Of a stretch of DNA of 64,000 nucleotides, positions 51,592-60,159 are shown in pieces. Every line of letters starts with the position of its first letter. Position 1 is the first letter of the stretch. A program made the position numbers and the translations under genes. The notes under the pieces were generated by a model. The model ran no database searches, was not told the DNA's origin, and was given only the letters and a program-made list of their open reading frames with translations. Source of the stretch: Dokdonia sp. Hel_I_53. Its GTDB lineage: Bacteria > Bacteroidota > Bacteroidia > Flavobacteriales > Flavobacteriaceae. The stretch is taken from assembly GCF_007827465.1 (NCBI RefSeq), contig NZ_VISL01000001.1, forward strand, positions 1,378,501 to 1,442,500, in the 5' to 3' direction.

Positions 51592-52359
51592 TTAAAATGA
51601 ATAGCGTGTTCCTAAAAACACACTGTAATTTAATTCTCTTGATGTTGGTAAATTTTGAATAAGTGGCATTTGTACTGCGAGATCTAAAGTGATATTCTTT
51701 CCTGCATATTGCACACCTTGTGCATAAAGCAACTGATACCAATCCCTCTCAGTAAGCAGTGTACTTGTATATTCAAAATATAAATTGAGTTGCTTATTTG
51801 GATATTGTGGTTTTAATAATGGTAAACCAAATCCGAGTTTTGTTCTAAACTCATCCAAGGTACCATCTGGCTGCCAGTTATAGCCTATCTCTGTACTAAT
51901 ACCGTATTTTAAAGTTTCATATCCAGATACTAAGCCATAATATCCAGCATATTTTCCAGTACTAAGCTCCATTAGATCTAATTCTTCACCTGTAGGCAAT
52001 GTTTGTAAGGTTTTTGCTACCATACGGAATGTTTTACCTGTAGCATCTTTACGGTAGAATTGATATTTCCCTAGCAGCTTGATATCGGCTAGATCATTTC
52101 CAGATGCACCTCCCTCAATATCGTAAGATATATATGGTAGATGCAATGCAACTAATGAGTTAGACGTAGGAAGGTAGTGTAACATTACAGGTAGGTACAC
52201 CGCATTAAGTCTTTCGGTGTTTCGAAATTCTGTTAGTGTTTTTATTGTAAAACTTCCTCCACCTAACATGATAGGCTTATCGGCGGTTATAGGTGGCCCT
52301 TGTGCGTACGCTTTCGCGAAAGCGAAAAACGCAATTATTATTAAAAGATAATTTTTCAT
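51592..52359 (-). CDS. Outer-membrane beta-barrel protein of the metal cluster
   Basis: 255 residues from ATG 52359. Signal peptide ends FFAFAKAYAQ, with AFAKA (13-17) encoded by a palindrome copy. The mature protein consists of alternating amphipathic strands (YLPVMLHYLPTSNSLVALHL, KLGFGLPLLKPQYPNKQLNL) and ends in Phe (LGTRYSF), as outer-membrane barrels do. No TonB box or plug is visible. Possible passive porin for metal or partner of the downstream HMA protein; that is inference. Confidence 0.78.
   Translation of the reverse strand: MKNYLLIIIAFFAFAKAYAQGPPITADKPIMLGGGSFTIKTLTEFRNTERLNAVYLPVMLHYLPTSNSLVALHLPYISYDIEGGASGNDLADIKLLGKYQFYRKDATGKTFRMVAKTLQTLPTGEELDLMELSTGKYAGYYGLVSGYETLKYGISTEIGYNWQPDGTLDEFRTKLGFGLPLLKPQYPNKQLNLYFEYTSTLLTERDWYQLLYAQGVQYAGKNITLDLAVQMPLIQNLPTSRELNYSVFLGTRYSF
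52309..52324. repeat. Highly iterated palindrome, copy 12 (in a signal-peptide coding region)
   Basis: CGCTTTCGCGAAAGCG, encoding AFAKA in the signal peptide of the outer-membrane barrel. Confidence 0.95.
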
Positions 52360-52494
52360 TATAATCAATTTTTACACCAGCAAATATGCAGGTGATGTAT
52401 TAATAGTATGTGTCTTCTTTAGAAAACACTGTATCCATTCAGACAACTAAAGGAATGGGAAGTAATCCTATAAAGTATAGGACGGGGTTTACTA

Positions 52495-52911
52495 TTAAAT
52501 AAGATATTGATCGTAAAGGACTTGGTAATCTATGGTTATCAAAGGTGGTGGATAACCATCGTTCGTAACAAAATCAGACTCAAATTCTTCAAATAAATCT
52601 ACATAAGAAAATGTAAAGGTCTTAAAAAAGGTAATTGTTTTTGTGTCTAATTGATCAAGTTGTACTTTAAGTTCATCTTGACCTTCTATGACAATGTTTT
52701 CATTAGAACAACATTCGGATTTCTTTGAATGCTCTGAGCCGTACTTAGCTTCTAAGGCTACCTCCATTGCGCATGGCTGCGCATTACCGAATATCGAAAC
52801 ATCTACCAGGTGCTCACCACAAAAATGCTTATCTATACTAAACGACATGGTAGACACTAGCACTAGTAGTGTCAAAAAAAGAGACGTTATTTTAGATAAA
52901 CTGTTGTTCAC
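52495..52911 (-). CDS. HYC_CC_PP family exported protein
   Basis: 138 residues from GTG 52911 (supported by the promoter just upstream). Signal peptide to about residue 25, then KHFCGEHLVDV (His29-Cys31), SECCSNEN (Cys67, Cys68) and GYPPPL (120-124): the H-[YF]-C, CC, PP pattern that names this flavobacterial family. Members are usually found beside metal-import or metal-resistance genes. Periplasmic; function not established. Confidence 0.8.
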   Translation of the reverse strand: MNNSLSKITSLFLTLLVLVSTMSFSIDKHFCGEHLVDVSIFGNAQPCAMEVALEAKYGSEHSKKSECCSNENIVIEGQDELKVQLDQLDTKTITFFKTFTFSYVDLFEEFESDFVTNDGYPPPLITIDYQVLYDQYLI

Positions 52912-52916
52912 GATAG

Positions 52917-52946
52917 CAAAAATAAATAAAAGCCAATTAACTACAA
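52917..52946 (-). promoter_or_regulatory. Promoter of the HYC_CC_PP gene and perhaps the metal cluster
   Basis: TTG (52944-52946), 19 bases, TATTTTTG (52917-52924): complete consensus. It ends 5 bases before the GTG start codon, predicting a leaderless or nearly leaderless transcript. Confidence 0.6.
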
Positions 52947-52961
52947 CGCTAATCGGCTTTT
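52928..52961 (-). terminator. Terminator of the DUF3347 gene, overlapping the next promoter
   Basis: AAAAGCC-AATTA and TAAT-C-GGCTTTT pair with one bulge, about 100 bases past the DUF3347 stop. It overlaps the HYC_CC_PP promoter. Confidence 0.5.
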
Positions 52962-53060
52962 ACATTACAATTTTCGTGCCTATCTATCTCATTTTTAGTG
53001 AATTTTCATAAGCACATAGCTTTGAAAGCTATATTAAATTTATCGTTGAACTTATAGTGG

Positions 53061-53624
53061 CTATTGAATTTCTATGTCTACCACACCACATTTTAGCATT
53101 TTATCTCCAAAATAAGGGTTACGTATTTCTTTAGAATTAGATAACCAGTAAGCGCCTTTACCATCAAAAGCCATAGGACAGTATTGTTTAATCACCTTAC
53201 CAGAGGTCACCTTACCAGAAAGTAATTTTTCCACTTCATCTGTTACATTTTCAAACAACAATCTTTGTTTTTTCACCTCTGATGAAGCTGCCATTTTTTC
53301 TAGAAAAGAGGTTAGCTTTGAAAGTTGTTGATCAGTGCCATTCATTTCCTTAATCATTTCTTCAATATCGCTTGCTATCGAAGCAACATCTCCAGCATTA
53401 GTATTAACAAGAGCTGCTTTAAGGTCTAGATAAGATTCATAAATAGCATTTATGTATTCTAGCTCAAAAGTCACTGGTATAGTCCCTGAAGTCTCATTTA
53501 AATCGCCAGCAATCTCTTGGGTAACATCTTCCACTTGAGATGGAGCTATTATTACCTCTGCTTCTTTGGATTGTTTACAAGAAAAAATAATTAAAGTAAG
53601 TACTATGTAAAATGCTGTTTTCAT
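53061..53624 (-). CDS. DUF3347-domain lipoprotein (metal-binding)
   Basis: 187 residues. Lipobox IIFSC. The helical DUF3347 domain ends in the conserved metal-type motif YCPMAFDGKGAYWL (148-161, Cys149, Met151) and RNPYFGDKMLKCGVV (168-182, Met176, Cys179), the pattern also seen at the C-terminus of CusB-like copper adaptors. Likely binds Cu(I) in the periplasm. It extends the cluster of metal genes at 49.2-53.6 kb. Confidence 0.82.
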   Translation of the reverse strand: MKTAFYIVLTLIIFSCKQSKEAEVIIAPSQVEDVTQEIAGDLNETSGTIPVTFELEYINAIYESYLDLKAALVNTNAGDVASIASDIEEMIKEMNGTDQQLSKLTSFLEKMAASSEVKKQRLLFENVTDEVEKLLSGKVTSGKVIKQYCPMAFDGKGAYWLSNSKEIRNPYFGDKMLKCGVVDIEIQ

Positions 53625-53661
53625 AATCTAAAATTTAGAAAGCAAAAATACGAATGGTCTA

Positions 53662-54090
53662 TTAATTTACCTTACGCGCATAAAAAAATGCAGGGATTAA
53701 TAAAAATACAAGGAGTGGTTGTATTAAAAAACGTCTTACATAAAAAAGAGGTAGATAATTCTCCGGCTTATAGAATTGCAACATAACACACATAGCTACC
53801 ATAAGTAAAACACCTACTACTACGTATAGTAACACGGCAAGTTTGAGTATTTCCTTCTTGTAAAACACCGCCCACAAAAGGCCCATTGATAAAGCCGTAT
53901 TTAGAAAAAACCTCAATAAAAGATAAAGTAATAGCTTCCATTCAACTATTATTGGTAATGGATGGTTTTGATACGCTCCTTGAAAATAGTTGATAAGAGG
54001 ATCATAAAATAGTTCGCTTTCGCGAAAGCGTATGCATAACAATCCAATTAAGCAGCCCGTTGTAATTAAAACTCGCACACTATTTTTCAT
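53662..54090 (-). CDS. Exosortase F system-associated membrane protein
   Basis: 142 residues, four membrane segments (about 6-22, 50-72, 80-105 and 117-138). It starts inside the 3' end of the xrtF gene (11-base overlap), the arrangement expected for the XrtF-associated protein. A palindrome copy near the start encodes IRFRESE (20-26), a frame different from AFAKA. It is likely an obligate partner of the XrtF protease. Confidence 0.8.
   Translation of the reverse strand: MKNSVRVLITTGCLIGLLCIRFRESELFYDPLINYFQGAYQNHPLPIIVEWKLLLYLLLRFFLNTALSMGLLWAVFYKKEILKLAVLLYVVVGVLLMVAMCVMLQFYKPENYLPLFYVRRFLIQPLLVFLLIPAFFYARKVN
54015..54030. repeat. Highly iterated palindrome, copy 13 (inside a gene, third frame)
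   Basis: CGCTTTCGCGAAAGCG inside the XrtF-associated protein gene, read as Arg-Phe-Arg-Glu-Ser. Confidence 0.95.
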
Positions 54091-54631
54091 TTTTTTCTGG
54101 CTTTCTATAAGACTGAATCCATCCTACCCAAAGAAAAAAGACAGTGCCGTATATGACCGCGGGGAAAATAGTACCGTGTAAAAGTTCTGTATATTCTGGG
54201 TATTTATAAAGTGCAATGGTAAGTAGTGCAATCCGTAAAATATTTATGGCATATATAAGTACAGCCCCACTAAAAATATATAGAAGCGTGCGCTTAGTTT
54301 CTCCAAAAAAGGCAAGCATAAAAGCTATAAATAGCAATAGTATACTTACAGAATTACAGCCTTCTACTACTCTAGCGAGGGTCGTATCATTATAGTTTAG
54401 ATTCATAGCTGCCTCCCTCTTACTAGGGACAACCTCCATAGCATAACCCAATGCATTGATTACAGACTGGCTTTGATTTGCGACAGTATGTGTTATGATA
54501 TCTGGATAATAAGTCTTACTACTGCCATATGTTAAGAATAGATTATAGAGCGTGACAAAAATCAAATAACTGCCAATAAATATGACAAGGAAACGAAGTA
54601 CAGACTTATATTTGTAAATTAATTTAAGCAA
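54080..54631 (-). CDS. xrtF: Exosortase family protein XrtF
   Basis: 183 residues from TTG 54631; no ATG is available before residue 65, and upstream codons reach a stop after three. Multiple membrane helices carry the exosortase catalytic residues: Cys92 in VVEGCNSVS, Arg133 in INILRIALLT and His152 in LLHGTIFPA. It should cleave and process C-terminally tagged surface proteins at the membrane. It pairs with the membrane partner that overlaps its 3' end. Confidence 0.88.
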   Translation of the reverse strand: MLKLIYKYKSVLRFLVIFIGSYLIFVTLYNLFLTYGSSKTYYPDIITHTVANQSQSVINALGYAMEVVPSKREAAMNLNYNDTTLARVVEGCNSVSILLLFIAFMLAFFGETKRTLLYIFSGAVLIYAINILRIALLTIALYKYPEYTELLHGTIFPAVIYGTVFFLWVGWIQSYRKPEKNEK

Positions 54632-54664
54632 GAGGTGTATTTAGACCTCTAAAATACGAGAATT

Positions 54665-55120
54665 ATGACTTTTGATGATTTAAAAATTCAAGTAACTAAT
54701 ATATTAAATCAAAATGGGGTGACACCAGATAAGATGATGACTGAAATTTGCGAAGCCCTACGCACTAATGTTTCTTACTATGATTGGGTTGGCTTTTACA
54801 TGGCAAATCACGATTCAAAAACCTTACATTTAGGCCCATTTGCTGGAACACCGACAGATCATACGGTGATTCCTTTCGGTAAAGGAATCTGTGGTCAAGT
54901 TGCAGAATCAAACTCAAACTTTGTGGTACCTGATGTCAAAGGACAAGATAACTACATTGCTTGTAGTATTGCGGTTAAGAGTGAGATTGTAATTCCAATT
55001 TTTAAAGACGGTAAGAATATAGGGCAGATTGACATTGATTCAAATAAAGTGGATCCCTTTACTAAGGAAGATGAGGACTTTTTAGAATGGGTCAATACAC
55101 AAATCGCAGAATTACTATAA
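54665..55120 (+). CDS. GAF-domain protein, free-methionine-sulfoxide-reductase type
   Basis: 151 residues, one GAF domain. IPFGKGICGQVAESNSNFVVPDV (Cys76) and NYIACSIAVKSEIVIPI (Cys100) match the two later catalytic Cys of fRMsr (E. coli 94 and 118, spacing 24). The first Cys (E. coli 84, in IACVRI) is replaced here (TDHTVI), so the reducing cycle would differ. Cytoplasmic. Divergent from xrtF, which starts 33 bases away. Confidence 0.8.
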   Translation: MTFDDLKIQVTNILNQNGVTPDKMMTEICEALRTNVSYYDWVGFYMANHDSKTLHLGPFAGTPTDHTVIPFGKGICGQVAESNSNFVVPDVKGQDNYIACSIAVKSEIVIPIFKDGKNIGQIDIDSNKVDPFTKEDEDFLEWVNTQIAELL

Positions 55121-55141
55121 ATACAAACAGCGCTTGTTCTT

Positions 55142-55184
55142 AAAATATCTCCAAAAATCTGTACAGATTTGTGGAGATATTTTT
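55142..55184. terminator. Bidirectional terminator after the GAF gene
   Basis: AAAATATCTCC (55142-55152) and AAAATCT pair with AGATTT and GGAGATATTTTT: a long stem around GTAC between convergent genes, with T run. Confidence 0.85.
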
Positions 55185-55203
55185 ATGCTTTAAAGAAAAA
55201 CTT

Positions 55204-56466
55204 TTACATACCAGTACGGATGGCTTCTACAGGGTCTAAACGTGAAGCCCCAATGGCTGGTATTATTCCTGCTACGATCCCAATCAAGAATGTAACAGAC
55301 AACCCTAAGACAACGTTTTTAAGAGAGAGAACAAATTCGAAATCTCCTGCAATTCCTGATGCATCGAGACCTAGCACTATGAGCTGCACTAAAGTTAACC
55401 CAATTAATCCTCCGAAAATAGAAAGCAACACTGATTCAAAGAGAAATTGCAGTAATATGAATTTTCGCTTTGCACCAAGTGCTTTTTGAATTCCTATAAG
55501 ATTTGTACGTTCTTTTACAGAAACAAACATAATATTTGCAATTCCAAAACCACCTACTAACAGAGAAAATCCACCTATCCCCCAGCCTACTAATGTGAGA
55601 ATACTTATAATTCCTGCGATTGCGTCTGCAAAACCACTAAGTCTATTAATAAAAAAATTGTTGTCATCTCCAGACTTTATTGAACGACCACGGCGCATTG
55701 TTTGCTCTGCCATGGCATACAATTCATCTGGATCTTCACCATCTGAAGGAATAATAGTGATTGTGGGAAACGTAGATCTATTATTATCACCATAAATCCT
55801 ACGCATTATATTAACTGGAACTACTAGTTTTTCATCTTTAGAGTCTCCAAAGGCATTGACACCTTCTTTTTTCAAGACCCCTATAATCGTAAATTTTCTA
55901 CTTAGTGTTTTTACTTGCTTACCTACAGGATTAGTACCTTCTCCAAATAATTTATCCCTCAAGATAGACCCTATAACAGCTACAGGCATCCCGTTAATAG
56001 ACTCCTGTTCATTAAAAAAGCGGCCGTCTTCAAACTCTAATCGCTCTATATCATAAAGACCCTCTGTAGCGTTATCTACTCGTATACTTTCCATTACTGT
56101 GCCCTGATAACTCACTTTTTGAGAACCAACAGACATCGAATAATTAATAGCACCTAACCCAGGTAGATTACGTTGCAAATATTGATAATCATCATAGGTT
56201 ACTAGTGGAAAACGCTCTCGCTTCCATCTAGGCACCTCTGTGGGTCCAAATGACACATGACAGATTATCATAGAGTTGGAATCCAGAGAAGAAAGACTCC
56301 CCTTAATATCTCTTTCTAGGGAATCTACTGCTGCGAGAACTCCGATAATTGAAAAAATTCCTACAGTTACTCCCATTAACGAAAGAAACGTGCGTAATTT
56401 ATTATTGCGCAGTGCATTAATAGCAAATCTAAAACTTTCTCCTAAAGTACGTAGGTAAATGAGCAT
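55204..56466 (-). CDS. MacB-type ABC transporter permease
   Basis: 420 residues. One N-terminal membrane helix (about 25-47, LRTFLSLMGVTVGIFSIIGV), a large periplasmic MacB-PCD domain, and three C-terminal helices with the FtsX-like cluster (NIMFVSVKERTNLIGIQKALGAKRKFILLQFLFESVLLS and on). Its ATPase is not encoded next to it here. Such permeases export lipoproteins, peptides or drugs by a mechanotransmission cycle. Substrate unknown. Confidence 0.88.
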   Translation of the reverse strand: MLIYLRTLGESFRFAINALRNNKLRTFLSLMGVTVGIFSIIGVLAAVDSLERDIKGSLSSLDSNSMIICHVSFGPTEVPRWKRERFPLVTYDDYQYLQRNLPGLGAINYSMSVGSQKVSYQGTVMESIRVDNATEGLYDIERLEFEDGRFFNEQESINGMPVAVIGSILRDKLFGEGTNPVGKQVKTLSRKFTIIGVLKKEGVNAFGDSKDEKLVVPVNIMRRIYGDNNRSTFPTITIIPSDGEDPDELYAMAEQTMRRGRSIKSGDDNNFFINRLSGFADAIAGIISILTLVGWGIGGFSLLVGGFGIANIMFVSVKERTNLIGIQKALGAKRKFILLQFLFESVLLSIFGGLIGLTLVQLIVLGLDASGIAGDFEFVLSLKNVVLGLSVTFLIGIVAGIIPAIGASRLDPVEAIRTGM

Positions 56467-56573
56467 AGGTTAATTTTATCAAAAGATATGAGTAAGACGT
56501 CACTATTGATAAAATGTTACAAACTCATACTATTTTGTTCATAGAATACTCATTTAAAAAGTCTTAAAATTCC

Positions 56574-56581
56574 TATTTTTG
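56574..56581 (+). promoter_or_regulatory. Candidate -7 box (TATTTTTG) for purH
   Basis: Full TAnnTTTG match 52 bases before the purH ATG; -33 TTG not clear. Confidence 0.4.
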
Positions 56582-56633
56582 AGGCTTTAAATTCCTAACG
56601 ATACGCATAACAGAAACCTTCAACCCTTCTACA

Positions 56634-58166
56634 ATGACCCAAACAAAAAAAATAGGCGCAGCACTCATTTCTGTATTTCATAAAGATGGACTCGCTCCTA
56701 TTGTACAAAAACTTCATGAGCAAGGAGTAACTCTCTATTCTACAGGAGGAACTGAAAAATTCATTAATGATCTGGGCATCCCGGTTGTAGCTGTAGAGGA
56801 TGTAACTTCCTACCCCTCTATTCTAGGTGGACGTGTAAAAACTTTACACCCCAAAGTTTTTGGGGGTATCCTCAATCGTCAGGATCACGATGGTGATGTT
56901 AGTGAGATGAAAGAATATGATATCCCGCAACTAGACTTAGTTATCGTGGATTTATATCCTTTTGAAAAAACTGTGACTTCTGGTGCTTCAGAACAAGATA
57001 TCATAGAAAAAATTGATATCGGCGGCATTTCGTTAATACGCGCTGCGGCAAAAAACTTTAAGGATACACTATGTGTTTCTTCAATGGAAGATTATTCTGA
57101 AGTTTTAAAGATCATTTCAGAAAATGACGGAAATGTTTCTATGGAAGATAGAAAACGTTTTGCCGCAAAGAGTTTTGCTATTTCATCTCATTATGACACA
57201 GCCATATTTAAATATTTTAATAAAGAACAACAAATACCAGCTCTTAAGTTAAGTGCAAATGACGGTAAAGAATTGCGTTATGGAGAAAACCCACACCAGC
57301 GCGGAACCTTCTTCGGAGAATTTTCTGAAGTATTTGATAAACTACACGGCAAGGATTTATCTTATAACAACTTACTCGACGTAGATGCTGCTGTAAATCT
57401 TATCTCAGAATTCCAAAATGAAAAACCTACGTTTGCGGTATTAAAACACAATAATGCCTGTGGTTTTTCACAACGCGACACAATGCTTGATGCATATGTA
57501 GATGCACTTGCTGGAGATCCTACTTCTGCCTTTGGAGGTGTTCTAATTGCAAATGGCCAGATAGACAAAAACACTGCAGTAGAAATACATAAACTCTTTT
57601 GTGAGGTAGTCATTGCCCCATCATTTACTGAGGAGGCGCTTGAGATATTAAAAGGGAAGAAAAATCGCATACTTCTTAAACTAAAAAAAATAGTTCTACA
57701 AGAGCAGCTTTTGCGCACCTGTTTAAATGGAACTCTTATCCAAGATAGAGATTACATAACAGATAGTAAGGAAGACCTTACAAATGCTACGAACAAAATA
57801 CCTTCTGAGAACGAGGTAGAAGACTTATTATTTGCTTCAAAAATTTGTAAACACACCAAGTCTAACACCATTGTTCTTGTTAAAGGAAAGCAATTATGTG
57901 CGAGTGGAACTGGTCAAACTTCTAGAGTAGATGCTCTAAAACAAGCTATAGAAAAAGCAAAATCTTTTGGTTTTGACCTATCAGGTTCTGTAATGGCTAG
58001 TGATGCATTTTTTCCTTTTCCAGATTGTGTAGAGATTGCAGATAAGGCAGGAATTACATCTGTGATTCAACCAGGAGGATCAATTAAAGATCAATTAACG
58101 ATTGATTATTGTAACGAAAATAATCTTTCAATGGTCATGACTGGAACAAGACATTTCAAACATTAA
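56634..58166 (+). CDS. purH: Bifunctional AICAR formyltransferase/IMP cyclohydrolase PurH
   Basis: 510 residues. The N-terminal MGS-like IMP cyclohydrolase domain contains GGRVKTLHPKVFGGIL (62-77). The C-terminal formyltransferase domain contains KHNNACGF, in place of the common KHTNPCG. It catalyses the last two steps of de novo IMP synthesis. Alone between the MacB-type permease and mreB. A 20-base palindrome lies 16 bases after the stop. Confidence 0.96.
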   Translation: MTQTKKIGAALISVFHKDGLAPIVQKLHEQGVTLYSTGGTEKFINDLGIPVVAVEDVTSYPSILGGRVKTLHPKVFGGILNRQDHDGDVSEMKEYDIPQLDLVIVDLYPFEKTVTSGASEQDIIEKIDIGGISLIRAAAKNFKDTLCVSSMEDYSEVLKIISENDGNVSMEDRKRFAAKSFAISSHYDTAIFKYFNKEQQIPALKLSANDGKELRYGENPHQRGTFFGEFSEVFDKLHGKDLSYNNLLDVDAAVNLISEFQNEKPTFAVLKHNNACGFSQRDTMLDAYVDALAGDPTSAFGGVLIANGQIDKNTAVEIHKLFCEVVIAPSFTEEALEILKGKKNRILLKLKKIVLQEQLLRTCLNGTLIQDRDYITDSKEDLTNATNKIPSENEVEDLLFASKICKHTKSNTIVLVKGKQLCASGTGQTSRVDALKQAIEKAKSFGFDLSGSVMASDAFFPFPDCVEIADKAGITSVIQPGGSIKDQLTIDYCNENNLSMVMTGTRHFKH

Positions 58167-58182
58167 TAAAAGTTTAAGGGAC

Positions 58183-58202
58183 TACGCTTTCGCGAAAGCG
58201 TA
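58183..58202. repeat. Highly iterated palindrome, copy 14 (20-base perfect palindrome)
   Basis: TACGCTTTCG/CGAAAGCGTA, 16 bases after the purH stop and 67 bases before mreB. Confidence 0.95.
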
Positions 58203-58269
58203 ATTTTAACCCGAATAGTTGTACTTTTAGCAATACACCTAAAACTAACGCATAACCCCGAAATACCTT

Positions 58270-59298
58270 ATGGGCTTTTTTGATTTTTTAACTGAAGATA
58301 TTGCAATTGACCTTGGCACTGCAAACACCTTGATAATTCATAACGATAAAGTAGTAGTAGACAGCCCGTCTATTGTTGCACGTGATAGAACTACAAAAAA
58401 AATTATTGCGGTAGGAAAAGAGGCAGCACAAATGCAAGGCAAAACTCACGAAAATATCAAAACAATTAGACCTCTAAAAGACGGTGTAATTGCAGATTTT
58501 GATGCCTCTGAGCAAATGATTGCTATGTTCATTAAGGAAATTCCAGCTCTAAAAAAGAAGTTTTTCCCTCCGGCCCTACGCATGGTCATTTGTATTCCAT
58601 CTGGAATTACAGAAGTAGAGATGCGTGCCGTTAAGGAAAGTGCAGAGCGCGTGAATGGTAAAGAAGTTTATCTTATCCATGAGCCTATGGCAGCAGCTAT
58701 AGGAATTGGCGTTGATATTATGCAACCCAAAGGGAATATGATTGTAGATATAGGTGGTGGTACTACAGAGATTGCTGTGATAGCTTTAGGAGGAATTGTG
58801 TGTGACAAGTCTGTAAAGATTGCGGGCGATGTATTTACAAACGACATCATATACTATATGCGTACACAACACAATTTATATGTAGGTGAACGTAGTGCAG
58901 AGAAAATAAAAATACAAATAGGTGCCGCAACCGAAGATCTTGAAGTTCCTCCAGAGGAAATGAGTGTCCAAGGGCGTGATCTACTTACTGGAAAACCAAA
59001 ACAAGTACAAATAAGCTTTCGCGAAATTGCAAAGGCGCTAGACAAATCCATACTTCGAATAGAGGATGCTGTAATGGAAACCCTCTCACAAACTCCACCA
59101 GAACTCGCTGCAGATATTTATAATACTGGTATTTACCTTGCAGGAGGTGGGTCTATGCTACGAGGGCTAGATAAACGTTTGTCTCAAAAAACAGACCTTC
59201 CCGTATATATAGCAGAAGACCCTCTTAGAGCTGTAGTACGCGGAACAGGGATTTGTTTGAAAAATATCAATAAATATAAGAGTGTTCTTATAAAATAA
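58270..59298 (+). CDS. mreB: Rod-shape-determining protein MreB
   Basis: 342 residues, full length, actin fold. AIDLGTANTLIIHNDKVVVD (phosphate 1), NMIVDIGGGTTEIAVIALGG (phosphate 2) and IYLAGGGSMLRGLDKRLS (adenosine). It organises cell-wall elongation under the inner membrane. First gene of the mreBCD-mrdA-rodA operon. A weak -7 box (TACTTTTA, 58222-58229) lies 40 bases upstream. Confidence 0.97.
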   Translation: MGFFDFLTEDIAIDLGTANTLIIHNDKVVVDSPSIVARDRTTKKIIAVGKEAAQMQGKTHENIKTIRPLKDGVIADFDASEQMIAMFIKEIPALKKKFFPPALRMVICIPSGITEVEMRAVKESAERVNGKEVYLIHEPMAAAIGIGVDIMQPKGNMIVDIGGGTTEIAVIALGGIVCDKSVKIAGDVFTNDIIYYMRTQHNLYVGERSAEKIKIQIGAATEDLEVPPEEMSVQGRDLLTGKPKQVQISFREIAKALDKSILRIEDAVMETLSQTPPELAADIYNTGIYLAGGGSMLRGLDKRLSQKTDLPVYIAEDPLRAVVRGTGICLKNINKYKSVLIK

Positions 59299-59313
59299 GA
59301 GATTTCATAGATT

Positions 59314-60159
59314 ATGCAGCAGATTATCAATTTCTTGATCAGGAACAAACACTTCCTGTTGTTTGCATTTTTAGTTCTCTTATCACTCACATTTACAGTA
59401 CAGTCTCATTCCTACCATAGAAGTAAAGCTGTAAATTCTGCAAACTTTTTTACGGGTGGTATTTTTAAATCTGTAAGCAGTCTTCAAGATTACTTTAAGT
59501 TAAAAACATACAATAAACAGCTTCTCGAAGAAAATGCAAGATTACGTACATATCTTGAAAATTATGTGGATAGTGACATTGAAATTTCAAACTTAACTGA
59601 AACAACTTCACCAATACCAATAGACAGTTTACTTCAATATGAGTATATTCCTGCAGAGGTCCTAAATAATAATTATTCAAAAACAGATAATTTTATAACA
59701 CTTGCGGGAGGTCTTAAAGATAGTATTCTTCCAGATTTAGGAGTTATAACCAGTAAAGGGATAGTAGGTGTTATAGACACATCTTCTGAAAACTACACTA
59801 CAGTCTTATCAATTCTAAATTCTAATTTCATTACAAATGCTAAGCTACGTAGTTCTGAACATTTTGGAACCTTACAATGGGACGGTAGGGATCCTAATAT
59901 GGTTCAGATTATAGATATGCAACAACAGGCTCCAGTTAAATTAGGAGACACAATAGAGACTAGCGGAAAGTCTGCAATATTTCCTAAAGGGATTCCTATA
60001 GGTACCATTGAAAATTTTGAGTTAGATCCGAGTAAAAATTTCTACACATTATCAGTAAGGCTTATTAATGACATGACTAATCTTGGTCATGTTTACGTTA
60101 TAAAGAACCACAATAAAAAGGAGATTAAAGCTTTAGAAATCAAAGAAAATGAGCAGTAG
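59314..60159 (+). CDS. mreC: Rod-shape-determining protein MreC
   Basis: 281 residues. N-terminal membrane helix (about 12-29), a coiled coil (LQDYFKLKTYNKQLLEENAR and on) and a periplasmic beta domain with NLTLAGG-like NFITLAGGLKDSILPDLGVI and KSAIFPKGIPIGTIENFELD. It links MreB to the elongation penicillin-binding protein. 15 bases after mreB; overlaps mreD by 11 bases. Confidence 0.94.
   Translation: MQQIINFLIRNKHFLLFAFLVLLSLTFTVQSHSYHRSKAVNSANFFTGGIFKSVSSLQDYFKLKTYNKQLLEENARLRTYLENYVDSDIEISNLTETTSPIPIDSLLQYEYIPAEVLNNNYSKTDNFITLAGGLKDSILPDLGVITSKGIVGVIDTSSENYTTVLSILNSNFITNAKLRSSEHFGTLQWDGRDPNMVQIIDMQQQAPVKLGDTIETSGKSAIFPKGIPIGTIENFELDPSKNFYTLSVRLINDMTNLGHVYVIKNHNKKEIKALEIKENEQ

Noticed and set aside
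54631..54650. AGAGGT-N8-ACCTCT inverted repeat between xrtF and the GAF gene as an operator
   Set aside because: Six-base arms are short enough to arise by chance; no second copy seen.
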